DNA of 64,000 nucleotides from Heterodera schachtii (GCA_023374025.1 SIJG01000046.1:274707-338706); one strand, 5' to 3'; counted from the stretch's first letter, positions 45,121 through 58,300 are shown. Numbers and translations are program-made. The notes: generated by a model from the sequence alone, not told the origin.

Positions 45121-46239
45121 TAGGGTTCAGCCCCGAGCCCTCGGGGGGCAAAAAGTCGGCGGTCGGGGCGGGGAGGAGCTCAATTGTCGGGGGTCGGGGA
45201 CCCCGATCGGGGAATGGCCAAATTTTATTTTAACCCAAAAAAAAACAATTTTTCTTTTTAAATGCTCGTAAATCTTCTTTTTTCACTTTAATCATCTGAT
45301 TTCGTTAGCGCCACTAAGAGTGAGTCCAAGCTGGCCTTTAAACCTAGGCTTCCATTTGTTCTTCTTTATAAAAATGTTCTGATTTTGGGGTAGCGATGGT
45401 TTCTAAATATACTTATAGTTTTGAAATTTTATGGCATAATGTCACTTTTTTCAAGAAATTTTAAGGTCTGACGCAAATTTTTTTTTGATCTTTTGATTCA
45501 GAATGCTCTGAAATTTTATAATTTTGCATTTTCCTCCCCAAAATTAAAAAATGATAATCGGATACTAAAAATATAAAATTTGAAAAATTTTGATCGAATA
45601 AATTGTAAAAAAAAAACTGATTTGAAAAAATGTTGTAAAATGTTCTTATTTTTGAGCCTAAAATCTTATATTTCGGGGTTGGTGATCATGGTGGAAGCCC
45701 TGGTTTAAAAATACGTGGAAATGGGGAGGGGTTTTAACCAAAATTTTGCGAATCCGTCTCAACATCGAAACACCATTTTTTGCGGCACTCTTTTTCAAAA
45801 AAACTTTTGGGGAACAGAAGCTGTTAGGAGCCGCGAGGAAATTTTTTTTTTGAAAATTTGCAATTTGTTTACAGATTTTTCCTAAAAAATACCAATTTTT
45901 GCAATTTTGGGACAATTTTTGGCAAAAAAAAAAAGGAGTTTTTGGGGGCCGGCGGTGCCGATAGGCGCCGCCGAAAAGTTTTTAGGAATTTTTAATTAAT
46001 TTTATTAAGAAAATTGTTCAAAATTTAATAAATTTTCAACCTTTCCCCCCTTCGTTGTTGAATTAATTTTTAAATTTTTACAACGCCCGGAGTCCCCAAT
46101 TCTCCGAATTAGTGTCAGGGGGTCGGGGGGCAAAAAGTCGGGGACCGGGGACCTCGGGGGCGGCATGTCGGGGGTCGGGGCGGGGAATAGGCCCAAAAAT
46201 GTCGGGGACCGGGGAGCTCGGGGTCGGGGCTTAACCCTA
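45121..46239. mobile_element. Non-autonomous hAT-type element with GC-rich subterminal repeats
   Basis: A 1,119-bp element has termini TAGGGTTCAGCCCCGA and, inverted, TCGGGGCTTAACCCTA. It is flanked by ATTTTAAC (45113-45120) and ATTTTAAT (46240-46247), a 7/8 match. Subterminal regions are arrays of GGGGTCGGGGACC-type repeats. The interior includes the 'gttagcgccactaagagtgagtcc' segment shared, inverted, with 2436-2806, plus a GC hairpin at 45951-45972. No ORF. Confidence 0.75.
45951..45972. repeat. GC-rich dispersed hairpin
   Basis: The same GGCGGTGCC/GATA/GGCGCCGCC hairpin as at 1077-1098, here inside the 45121-46239 element. It may be nested. Confidence 0.7.
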
Positions 46240-46247
46240 ATTTTAAT

Positions 46248-49163
46248 CAATAACACCAATTTAAGGATTTTTTATTCAAAATTAAAATAAAAAGTTAAGC
46301 GAATTAATAATCGACTTTGTCGATTTGCACCGGCGGTTAAAATTTATTTTATATTTCAAAAAAATTAGTCAAATTTTATTTATTTATTTTTAAATTAGGC
46401 CGTCCCATTTTCAATTCAAAATGCCAATGCACTAATTTTTGCATTTGTCTGTCGTCCACTTGATCTGCCGTGACCCCATCCATCCTTCCATTTTTCTCTT
46501 TTTGGGATTAGTGGGAGGGGGGGGGGATTGAGGAAGGAAAGAGTGGACTTTGTCTGTGCATCGTCAGAGATGACCCTTTGTTTGGCCTAAAACAACGGTG
46601 GCAATTTCCAACAAATTTGCATCAACAGAACAGGGCAAACAGCAACAATTGACTTGGGGCCGGGTAATTGTGCCAACAGAAAAACGCCGGGGGAGAGGGC
46701 ATGGATTTGGCAGGGGAAAAGCGAACGGTGCAACGGAATGAGGACGAACAGCAGCAGCGGAGAGAGAGAGAGAGAGAGGCGTTAATGGCACAACGGGGCA
46801 GAAAAATGGCGTAATTAGCACGGGCAATGGCATTGGCACGGGGAGGCGAAAGGGGTGGGACAGCAGAAGGAAAAGCAGGTGTTGCACAACAACAATTGGC
46901 AAATCCAGAACGTGAAAATCAAATGACTAAAAATTAATATGAAGAACGAATGAATGCCATGCCAAAAAAATTAATTTAAAAAATGGTTTTTATTTCATTT
47001 AAATGTCTATTTTTTATTCACCAAAAAATGCATTGTCAATGATGAAATTGACGGACAAATTGGCATTTTAAAGGCAAAGCCAATTACAAAAAAAACAAAT
47101 GGGAAAGGGAAATTTGAGAACTTCGAGAAAATGCCTTTCTAATTATGGGGAGGGGAGGGGGAGGCTGAGCAGCACCATTTGACCAATTCTCCGCTTGCTC
47201 ATCTCTACCGTACCTTTTGAGCAATGCCGAAGAGAATTTGAAATCTCTTTATTTTATTATAATAATATGGTATCTAAAGATTTTTTTAACCTTTTTTTTA
47301 AGTGAGGGAATAAAATGAAAAATGAAAAAGTGGTTTTAGTGAAATTGAAACAGCACTTATTTTCAATGAATAAAAAGAGTTAAAGTTAAATGATTTTTGA
47401 AAATTCGATTATCTCAAAACATATCCAAATTGTTTGAATTTATAAAATTAATTTTCGGTTCTTCTATCTTTGGATTCAGCTTGACTGCACCTTGAAATTG
47501 TGCTTTTGTGCTTATACGAACGAATCCTACTGTTGTATTTTCAAATAATTACCGTAACCATTCCTTTTTGGCTACCGTATTCATTCATAAGAATTTTTTC
47601 ATTCATTCATCCATTCCTCTCTTTTTTTTGCCACCACACATTTTCTTCAATTCTTTATTTTGAGTGGGGTGCGCAAATCCGCCCAACGAGACGGAAGAAG
47701 GCGCATTTGGATGAATGTGCATCCAAAATATGCAAATTTGAAGAAAATTGGAGTCATATTATAACATTTGGTTTTGTTATAACTTGTTTCAACCAAATAT
47801 TTAATTATAATTATATTTTTCTTAGGAAAAAGAACAACTCAATTAATTAATGGGCGAGCAATCGACGACAATTAACTGCGCCTCATATTGCCACTTCATC
47901 ATTTGGGTATATCTGTGAAACATTCTCTGCCGAGGAGGTAAACACAAAAATTTTTTTATATATGTTTTATGCTTATTTTTTGATAAGCAATTTAAATGCC
48001 CTATTTTTGGGCGGGTTATTTTTTGAATTAAAATATCATTTGCTATTTTGATTGCATTTTGTAATTTTTGGAAAATTCTAAAAGTTGATAAAAATTTCAT
48101 TAATTTTTTTGTTAGATATTTATTGCCTTAAAAGCGTCCGGAAAGAAGAATTTAAAAATCAGTTATATAAAAATAAGTAAAGAATAAAGTTACTTTCCAC
48201 TTGAGAACGGACAGGATCGGGAATCCCACGGGATTAAATTCAGGAGACCGACATAAGGATCCATTCCCGAGCATTTATTAAAATTCATGGTGATTGAGCC
48301 GGATCAGGATTTCATCGGGAATCCTTCCCGACTATTTCGCCATTCCGCGAGATCCTGCGGGATTAGAATCCCAATAACTTTTTCGAATTATTTCCATTTT
48401 CGTATAAAGGACTTACAACATTTAAACACAAAAAATTAAAATTAAAAGAATCATATTATCATTTACTATTTTTTTAAACACCTTCCCCACCACAAAAATT
48501 TCAAATTTACCCAAAAGTTGGCCATTTTTATGAAAATTCTGTAAACAAATCCCAACTAAATTTTCAAAATTACCCTGGCAGATCTTAACGGCACCACTTT
48601 AGTTCTCCTTTTGCCCGAAAATTTTTCGAAAAAGCGCGCCGCAAAAAAATTGATGTGAAAGGAAAAATAAAAAAGGACTCGCGGAGGAAATTTGGGCCTT
48701 CTTATGAGCAGCCCCCCCCCCCCCCCGCCTTAGCTATTTTTCGTCGTTCTAATTTCAAGCGAGAAAGGCAGAAATGCTATTATTTCTCAATCGAGTTGAT
48801 TAATTATAAATAATAGTTAAGCGTTTGAATAAATCTTTGCAAAAAAAAATTGAGTTTAAACTAATCCCGATAATCCCCCGTGATCCCGAAAAAAGCCTCG
48901 GGATTTATGGGGGTCAAGAGTTGGACGCGATCCCGACTCGGGAATCCTCTCGATCGTTTTCGTAATTGTACAGTCTTTACTTTTCACGCAAGAAATAAAG
49001 TAAACTTTATTTTTAACTTCTTAAACATATTTACACAAAAAGTACCATAATTATATTGAAAACATATGATTTTTAAAAACTTCGATTTCTAGGATTCTAA
49101 ATCATTTTCATTTTGTTCGATGGCATTCATTTCCAAATTTCAATCCGTCCGCTTCCTCCTCAG
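46248..49163. other. Region upstream of SIX gene, unresolved
   Basis: About 2.9 kb that must hold the first exon or exons and the promoter of the SIX homeobox gene, but I could not identify them. 46560-46900 is GC-richer with Gln/Arg-coding character on the plus strand and a short (GA)n. 48190-48400 and 48860-48960 carry a repeat with CGGGAATCCC motifs in both orientations, possibly ends of one element. A 15-C homopolymer lies at about 48712-48726. Confidence 0.45.
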
Positions 49164-51597
49164 GTCGACTTCATCTGCCAATGTCTGTTCCAATGGGAGG
49201 ACGGCGCCCGTCTCGTCCATTTGTTCGCCCAAAACCTTCGCCTTTTGCGTCACCCCGTTTCGTCCACCGTCAAAAAGGCGTATCTTTTCGCTTTGTTCCA
49301 CCAACGCCAATTTGACATGCTTTTCCGAGTGATGGCCGACAACGAATTTGAGCGAAGGGACCACGAGGATTTGGCCAAACTTTGGTGGGCAGTGCCTTTT
49401 TATTATTATGCAAACAAAATTTATTATTATAATTAAATAAAAAGTGCCATCATTACACATAGTGAAATAGCGGGGAGAAGAACAAGAGTGAGCATGTCGA
49501 GATTGGCAAAACGAAAAGAGACCTTTTTTTTATAATTTCCATAATTTTTGACTTTTCTACAAAGGAAAACTTTCAAATTAATTTGCAATATTTTTTTGAT
49601 CAAAATTTGAGTTTCTTTATGAAAAATTAAATTTTTAATTATGTTATATGCTTTTTAAGAAGACCCAAATCATTGGCTGAATACTTATAATTTCCTTAAA
49701 ATAATTTTATTTTTTCAACTAATTAATTTTTTCTCTTCAAAAAGCATTGTTTTTTTATAGTCAAGATTTAAAAATCCGGAATTTCCAGTTGAGGCCAGTC
49801 AGTTGACTGCTGTAGGAAATCACAAAATAATTTCTAGATTAATTGGCATTTTTTAAAAATAATTTTGAATTTTATTAAAAAAGGAGGGGGGAGGGCCTTT
49901 TTCTGCAAATTTTTTTTGTGAAACTCGTGAAAACTTGCATTTCGTGGGTTTTTTAGTCCTGCTCACGAATCTAACACCTATTTTGACCAATTCTAAAACC
50001 TAACCAAGAACAAAAAGTCGAAAATTCAAAATTCGTTTTATGATTTTTTTTTTTGTTCACAGTTAGGTTAGGAAACCGAAATCGATATCAGATTTATGAT
50101 CAGGGACCACCAAAACCACAGAAAAAAGTTTTAATTGTGACACATAATTTATAAGATGTTTTTGTAAACGAAAAGGACCCCCCCTTTAGTTTTTATTAAA
50201 TTTTAAAATTGACCTTTTTTTCAAAAGCACCGATTAATTTGTATCAGATAGTTTTTCAAAAAAGGTTTTCTGCACATTATGAAGAGGAACGGCAGCGGAA
50301 GCACAAAGAATTGGTGCCGGTGGACAAATACCGAATTCGGAAGAAATATCCGCCGCCAAAGAGTGTCTGTGAAGAGGAAAAAGTGTACTCATTCACAAAG
50401 GGGGACCGAAGGGTAAGAAGAAAACAAATCGGAAAAATTCTCAAAATGAGTTTGAAGATACTTCGCGAGTATTTCGAAAAGGACAAATACCCAAAGACTG
50501 AACAAAAGCTTGAAATTGAACGGAAAACGGGCCTCAGTTCGACGCAGGTGAAGGAGAAACGGAGAGAGAGAGAGAGAGGGGGCGGGGGAGCGGTCAGGGT
50601 CGTTTTCGTACCGCCATTTTCGTACCGCCGTTTTCGTACCGGGGTACCGCGTTCGTACGTTTTCGTACGAGTTCTTGTACAAGCGTCAGATTCGATTTGA
50701 ATAACTTAAGAATCCCATTCATAAAATATAATGTAGAAAATTCATAAATTTAACAAAAATAACAAAATTCCGGGACAAATAAGGTCGCATCTCATAGTTT
50801 CGGGAAATACCGGCGAGAAAATTGTCAATGTTCTCGGGATTGACATTGGCTGGTTCATTTTGTAGTTAATAAAAGCTAAATTGTCAAAACATTAAGAGAT
50901 TCTTCCAACAATTAAGAAAAATTCAGCCAGGTTTCATTGCATTTTTATCGATCGAATATTATTTTTCGGAATTTTCTTTGTATTTTTCGGCATGTTCTTC
51001 ACTAAAATCAAATTTTGCCTCAAAAAGTCAAACTCCTCCATTTAGAGTTAGCGAAAAAAAAAGTCATTTGACTTAAATTCCCAGCCCTAGTAATTACTTA
51101 GATAAAAAATAATAATATAAATGCAATTTTTTTTGCATATCCACTGGTACGAAAACGGCGGTACGAAAACGTCTCCGGTACGAAAACGTCTCCGGTACGA
51201 AAACGTCTCCGGTACGAAAACGGCGGTACGAAAACGGCGGTACGAAAACGGCGGTACGAAAACGGCGGTACGAAAACGGCGGTACGAAAATGGCGGTACG
51301 AAAACGTCCTGGCCCGGGCGGGGGAGGACAGTTGAGCAGGGCCATTTGAGTCTGAGGGTTATTTATGCGCCTGTCTCTGATGAGCAGGGACGTATTTTTA
51401 AGCAAGAAAAGATAATTAAGCACTTAATTTAGCACAAAAAATCGAAAAATAAGCACAAAAGTCTAAAATTCACACATAAAAACCGAATTTTCTTTTTAAT
51501 AACAAACAACCGAAATGCTAAAAAAAACATTTTCTTTTCACAGATTGCCAATTGGTTCAAAAACAGACGCCAAAGGGAAAAGACAGATTTGAAATGA
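49164..51597 (+). CDS. SIX-family homeobox transcription factor (5' end not found)
   Basis: Four exons: 49164-49384, 50265-50412, 50458-50547, 51544-51597. The first encodes a SIX domain (VDFICQCLFQWEDGARLVHLFAQ..., KKAYLFALFHQRQFDMLFRVM, EDLAKLW). The join in phase 2 to FSAHYEEERQRKHKELVPVD reproduces the SIX-domain end. The homeodomain runs KYRIRKKYPPP... to TGLSSTQ-IANWFKNRRQREK, with the SIX-typical helix 3. It ends in TDLK and a stop, with no long C-terminal tail. Exon 2-3 is interrupted by a 45-base intron without stops. SIX proteins are nuclear regulators of muscle, head and neuronal fate; C. elegans has ceh-32 to ceh-35. The start lies upstream of an acceptor at 49163. Assignment to a SIX subfamily is not secure. 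Confidence 0.9.
50600..51312. mobile_element. Foldback-like element with minisatellite inverted ends
   Basis: The left end (50600-50690) is made of 'TTTTCGTACCGCC' repeats. The right end (51146-51312) is made of the inverse, 'GGTACGAAAACGGC', in about eleven tandem copies with a CGTCTCC variant. Both ends are flanked by 'ggcgggggag'-type GC-rich sequence (50580, inverted-like at 51313-51327). Long inverted repeats built from short tandem units are the mark of foldback transposons. It sits in the last intron of the SIX gene. Confidence 0.65.
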
Positions 51598-52394
51598 AGA
51601 AGAGATGAGCAAATATTATATTAAAGCATTTATTCGAATTTTGCCTATTTTTCAGTAATAAAGCGTATTGTCGGCAGGGGGTGCGATCTGTCCTGAATTA
51701 TCACAAATGTCCTGATTCGAAGGGTCCAAATCTGATAAAATGAAAATGTCCTAATTTGTCAAAAATGTCCTGATTTGGAGGTTTGACCCAATTTGGGTAA
51801 TACTGCCGATGGTACCACACCTTATTTGAAAAAAATATTTTGTGTTTTCAAAATTAATGAAAACATGTTTTTAGGGGTTTTCGGGGCTGTTGATCACGAA
51901 TCCGGCATTCATTTCGACCAATCCCTAAACCCAGACCCAAATTCGAAAAAAAGTTGAAAATTCAAATTTTTAAATTTTGCATTTTTGGTTCAAAAACGGC
52001 ATTAACACATGGAAACAAACTAAAAGCCATCATTTCCCGCCCCTACCAGCTATAAATTTTTCAATACATTTTCCCCATTATCAGAATTGTAAGTGCAAAG
52101 AATTAAAATCACAAATTACCAAATTCAACTGGTGTTAACTTTTGTGGTAAATTTATCAAACGAAAAATGTTGCAAAATAACTAATGAAATTTATACATTT
52201 GCACAGAAAATAGGAAATTATAATGCACACACATTAATATTCTTTTTTTTTTAAATATTTTTTGCAAAACATAAAAACAATATTAATTATTGGCAACGTG
52301 TAATTATTGTTTTGCCAGCAAAATAATTGTGCAAATGATACATTTATTTTACATCTTTATTATTATATTATTTTTTATTATCATTTTCTGACAA
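51598..52394. other. Intergenic DNA before modular gene
   Basis: About 0.8 kb, AT-rich. It includes the poly(A) signal of the SIX gene and presumably the promoter of the modular secreted protein gene. No repeat family is recognised with confidence. Confidence 0.5.
51657..51662 (+). terminator. Candidate poly(A) signal for SIX gene
   Basis: AATAAA 60 bases after the stop codon at 51595-51597. Confidence 0.5.
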
Positions 52395-55300
52395 ATGGCA
52401 ATGAAAGAAGCAAAACGAAAAAGCCTCTCTCTATTTTTTCTATTATTTTTAATTGTTTTAATTTCTTCAAATTTCGTTTTTTGTGGGAAAAACCAAAGGG
52501 TAAAAAAAGTGAGCAACGATAAGGTGAAGCAACCGGAAAAAATAACAGAACAAAAAACAGTGGCAAAAGAGCGAAGCCAAAGCATTGAAAATGCGGCAAA
52601 ATTAACGCATCAATGCCCAAAAAAGGAAAAAACGGACGAAAATTCGCCTCAGAATGAAATGGCAGAAAAATTAGGTATAAAAGAAAGACAAAAATAAATA
52701 AATTTTAAAGTGTTTTAAGATGATAAAGCAACTGAACTGATCAACTTTTTCAAATCTTACATTCTGCAAATGGTTGAAGCTCCGCAGGAAACCCATCAAA
52801 AATTTCAAATAAATTCGGTCAAATGGAATTTGGCGCGAAAAATTGAGGGAATGTTGGCATTTCTCACGGAATTGGGCACAAAACTGAATAAAAATGGGCT
52901 TTTGGATGAAATTGAAAGGCAAAAAAGCGATTGGGACGAAATTACGGAATTGGAAGAGAAAGGCGAGGAAGAAAACAACAAAATGCTTTGTTTAATTTAC
53001 CAAAACGGTGCCCAAATACTCAAAATGATGTTAACATATATCGAAAATGATGCGGGAATACGTGAGAAATGGAAGGAATATTTGGACAAACACAGAGTGT
53101 TGGACATCATTGAGGTAGGCCGAGTCTTACAAGCCAAAAACATGGTACCAAACAATCGCAACACGGAGGGCTTAAAAATTACAAAATTTAAACTAATTTG
53201 CTGACATTTCTCGGCGGGTCTAAATAATATTATATAAAAACTATATGTTAAAAAATAGTCTATATAGAATAATAAATGATAAATTTTAAAATATTGCAAT
53301 GGCATAGCCAATTAAGATAATTGATCCAGTTGACTGCGCTGACACTGAAATTAATGCGCGAATTAGCATGTGTTTGCTTAATGAGCCATTGCAATGGCAT
53401 ATAATTGGGCAAAATTTTTACGAGTTTTTGGAAAATAGCGAAGAGCTTCGCCATTTTATGTGCATGTGCAATAAAATTGCAAATTATGCGGAAATTAAAA
53501 TAGTGCTGGGCGAAATGATTGGTAGGAAATATTTGACACTTTTGGACGACGAATTTCCGGAGATTATGCGCGCAGGTGATACTAATATTTAATAATAATA
53601 ATTTATGGACCGGGTTTTTATGGACAAACAATCAAAAACATGGACAAAAACTTTTCTCACAAGCGGGATCAATTTAAGAAAATATTAAAACCATTAAATT
53701 TAAAAAAGCGTAAAAAACATTTCCTTGAAAATGAATTTATAAAAGTTAGTGTTTAATAATCAGGGCTGCCAAAAGTATGCAAATGCATATTTTTTTCCTG
53801 GCTTCTCCATGCTCTAAATAGTAGTAAAAACACTTTCTTTTTTGTGTTTGCGTATAAAAATCGGCACTTTTATTTGCATATTTTTGCATATTTCGAGATT
53901 TTTGTGCATATTTGCATATTTTGGGTTTTTCTGCATATTTCATGCATATTTTGCCATTTTTTGTGCATATTTTCCGGTTTTTTTGCATATTTTGCCATTT
54001 TTCGTCAAATATTTTCCGCTTTTTTGCATATTTGTTATTTTTCGTCAAATATTTTCCGCTTTTTTGCATATTTTGCCATTTTTCGTCAAATATTTTCCGA
54101 TTTGAATATCCCTTAAGAAAATTTTGGCAGACAATAGGATGAACTTTAGTGCCGAAAATCTTAAGAAATTATTGATTTCAATTGCAAAAAAAAAAACGAT
54201 AAAATTTATGAGGAAAATTTTTTTTTATTGAATTTGCACCCCTAATTTTCAAGTTTTTTTGTGCATATTTGGTGCATATTTTGCGATTTTTGTGCATATT
54301 TGGTGCATATTTCACTACTTTATTTGCATATTTATGCGCATATTTTGCCTACTTTTCGTGCATATTTTTGGCAGCCCTGTTAATAATGCCTTAATTAATA
54401 ATTAAAAATACTTGCCAACTTTGATTTTGCATGTGAATTATATATATCAATCGGTTCCTCTCAGTGAGAGAAATGAGATTGATTGGTACTCGTTTTAGCC
54501 GGTTTTTTAACGAGCCCAATTTAATACTACAGCCAAATTTTTAAATATTCACCCCTATGAAATGAAATTTTTTTTCAAAAAAATTATCTTTAAAATATAT
54601 TTATTTTTTTGGCATGAATTTTTGATTCTGATTTGGATTAAAAACTGTTTAACCGATAATCGGATGAGAATTTTCCTCTAAATTTGGAAATGTACCTTAT
54701 TTGCTAAGTGCATAAAGGCTGAAAATTATGGCACTATTCGTCACATTTCGGCATTTTATCACTATTTGGCATTTTTCCTTACTATTTTAGTTAACTATTT
54801 CGAGATTTTTCTTAACTAAAAAGCGACTCTATCTATTAATCTAACAAAAAGCGAAAAGATTTTCTAGCCTGGAAAAAATTTATTAAGAAAAACTTCAAAA
54901 ATTTCGACTTTTTTGCAATTCTTATGTACAACTTTTTTTTGGTAATTGTCTAATCGCGAAGGAATAGCTTAGCAACTGCTTCTAAAAATGTTTATAGAGC
55001 CCGGATTTTAAGTGCTAAAAATCATGAAATATGTAATAAAAATATGTGCTGAAAAATTCTAAAATATGTGTTAAAAACAAAAAAAATGCCAAAATATGTG
55101 AGAAATTATGTTCTCAAAATTGGAAAAATCAACTGTGTTTATGCAAAAACCCAAGAAAAATGTTTCTTTATTTTTTTTCATCTTCCATTATTCGAAAAAA
55201 AAATTTAAGAGTATTTTAAAAATGATTTTTTTAGGGCGGTATATTTTTTAATTTTCATGTATTTTTTTTATAAATTTTTCTCAAAAATACCAAAATATGT

Positions 55301-58300
55301 GCTAAAAATTCCAAAATAGCCCAAAAACGTGCGATATGTTTTTATGTGCCAAAAAACCAAAAAATAAAAAAATGAAACCAATAAAAATCTAGCCCCTAAC
55401 GATATTCATTAGTTGTTCTCTTTTCAAACGTTTTGCCCGGGTGGAAATTGAACCGACAGCTTTACCATTGAACTATATTGGCACATTTGCATCCTCCTTC
55501 TTCGCCCTTTATCGCCTCTCCTACTATATTAACACTGTACAGATGTGCTCCTGAACACCATTGGCCTAATGCGCATTAAGCGACTGATGGCGCATAGAAG
55601 CGGCACCGAACGGCACAAAAAAGAGTTGTTGCGCTTTATGACTGTTCAAATGCTCATGGAAATGCGAATGTTGCCGGACAACTTGCAAAGCCAAATCAGC
55701 GAGAGAAAAGGCCAGGCGGCGGATGAAGCGGGTTTATCCGCTCCTCTCCAATCGACGCGTGGCTTAAAGTTGCTGATCGCTAAAGCGAATACAGCCGCAG
55801 CAGACGCTTTGCGCAACTTCGGCTCGCCATTCCAACTTTGTGTGTTGATAAAAATTGCCAACTTCGCTTATGCACCTAGGCACAATAATTCTATTGATGC
55901 GATAACGGAAAAAATGGTGAAAAAATTGCGGACAGACGAATGTGAAAACGGAATAGTGCAGGCGCAAATATTGAGAGAGGAGATGGCCGCAGAACTAGGC
56001 GCAAAGATCACTGTGATAATCGCCGAAATAGCCAGTGCCGACTTGACCAAGTTCAGACGGCTTTTTAGCTTTCCCGGCACAAAAACCCGGCTTCTGCGGT
56101 TGGTTGGTTCGAGGGAACGAATTGAAGAATTAGACAACAAAATTGGTTTGGCACAAAAATTTGCGGAAAATGGTCGGGATAATTTGTTTTTGAAATAAGT
56201 TAACAATTTATTTAGAGCCCAAAAATGACGAACTCCTTTGGACCCATTATTTATTTGTTATGCTAACTAATCACAAAATCGAACTGCAAAGCCACAAAAT
56301 TGGCGCCGACTTGGCGGTATTTATGCACTTCCTTGGCCAAACATTTAATGCCGGAAGGCACATGAGAAAACTTTTTCGGCTGATCAGCGATTATATTTCC
56401 GACCAAATTTATGACCCAATTTTTGACAGCGACGAAGATGAACTAAACGAAATTGAACGATTTTTGAGGGAGAAAATGTTTTTGGAGACAAAGAAAATGG
56501 TGGAAAAGATTAGCAAAGATGACAATGTAAAGGCATCAATCCAATTCAAAAAATGGGAAGTAATTGTGAAAAAAGTACCAAAAAAGGGAACGGAAAATGG
56601 GAAAGAAATGGAAAAAATAGAGGAATGGATTGGCCAATTGCATAGGACAAAGTTTAGCCAACTGATAAGACGAAATAACAATTGGGAGACACTGAAAAAT
56701 AGTGAGTCAAAAATGACTAATAAGGCATTTCATATAACGATATTAACCGCTCGAAAAATTGAAATCGAAGAAAAAATTTTACTTAATAACATTATAAAAA
56801 TAAAAAGGTTGAGAATTAATGAGAAGACATTTGAATTATTTTAGTCTTACAAACAAAAGGCACGGCGAATATACGACAAAAACTGTTGAATTTATTTGAT
56901 GCGAATGCTGTGGAATCAGTTTTTGAGGAATTCGATTTCAAAAATATTAGTGAGGCAACTGGTGACATCCGTAATTCATTTGATATTAAATGGCAATTAG
57001 AGAACAGTGACGAATACGGAGAGTTTGGCATGATGAAAGAGGAGGAGGAGGAAGAAAGTTACACAGACGAAGAAGAGAAAGAAGATGAAGAGGAGGATGA
57101 GGGAACCGGTGCCGAAGGAGAAGCGAGCAATGGCACAATCAAAGCTGAACTGGCAAAATTATGCCAAAAAGTGCACATGGTTGAAAATATTGAGCAATGG
57201 GAGGGACATCTCCTTAAAGAGAAGCAACCAAAAAATGCAAATGGTGAAGAATGGCAAAAAAGAGGAGAGGAGAAGAGGGAGGAAGAAGAAGAAGAGGAGG
57301 AGGGAAGACAAAGAGTAGGGGAGAGAAAAATAGGAGAGAAAGGAAAGGGAAAGGAAGGAAAAGAAAAAGAGGGAGAGGAAGAGGAAGAAAAAGGGAAAGA
57401 AGACGAGGGAAAGGCAAAGGCTGAATATTCAAGCGAAAAAGCTGATCAAACGGCTTCTTCAATCAAAATAAGTGACCTGCAACACGACATAAAAAACATT
57501 TTCAATAGATTTGAAAATGAGCAACAAAATTATTGGGTAATTATTGAAAGTTATCCCCGATTATTCGTGGGTAAAAAAACGGGGGTTTCGAGTCGTATTG
57601 GGCGTTTGACAAATTCAACTTTTGGTAAATTCAGATACCAACGACCAACAAAAAATCCTTATATATATTTACTAGGGTTCGATATTTTGCAAAAGAGCCT
57701 ACAGCTGGACCTGGATTTTATGCGGGACCTGTATTTTCTGGACAAAACCCAGGAAATCCAGGTTGAGGAAAAACCCAATGTCAAGGACCGGATCCCCGTG
57801 CCTGGATCTGGATTTTTTAACTTTATTTTAAAAATAAATAAAAAAATCGAGCTTAATATCTATTAACCTTTTGCTTTATTTTGAGTAATATTGTGAGTGT
57901 ATTCTTTCAATTTATTTGCCCTTGGCAATCATACTTGGTTTTTTGTTTCTAAAACAATTGTTTATCCATATAAAAATATTTTCCAATATTTAAAATTATT
58001 TGGAATAACTTTAATTATCTGTCATAGTCCATAATTATCAAGGCTAACACTAAAAAACTAAACATTTAAAGCACGTCGAATGCCCTGAGAAAACAATTGA
58101 AATCGATCTTCTGCGAGAAGAGGACAGAAAAATATTAGGAGGTAAAGAGATAACACAGGCAGTTAAAGATTTCAACCTTTTTAAACAAATTCATATAAAA
58201 TAGATTTTTATTTTTAGGGCTCACTTTTTGGAAAATGGATCTTTAGAGTCTTATAAAATTTTCCAATAAAAACATAAGGGCAAAAGCTGAGAAATGCCAA

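Noticed and set aside
46564..46902. Minus-strand ORF rich in Pro/Leu/Phe
   Set aside because: It is probably an artefact of a GC-richer, Gln/Arg-like plus-strand segment and a short (GA)n. No signal peptide logic or domain supports it.
50209..50700. Reading 50209-50700 as one uninterrupted 163-residue protein
   Set aside because: It runs through two introns of the SIX gene. The homeodomain aligns only after removing 50413-50457 and splicing at 50547.
53842..54142. Phe/Tyr/Cys-rich overlapping ORFs resembling membrane proteins
   Set aside because: They lie wholly inside the hAT MITE and derive from TTGCATATTTT repeats in three frames.
55000..55400. A further MITE (left TAGAGCCCGGATTTTAAG, right inverted-like AATCTAGCCCCTAA)
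   Set aside because: The ends match only partly and no target-site duplication is visible, so borders cannot be defended.
57537..57866. Coding extension of modular-gene exon 6 (VIIESYPRLFVGKK...)
   Set aside because: A GTAATT donor at 57537 fits the phase. The downstream part contains a CCTGGATTT-type repeat and no module-like sequence. The first ~40 residues could still be real.
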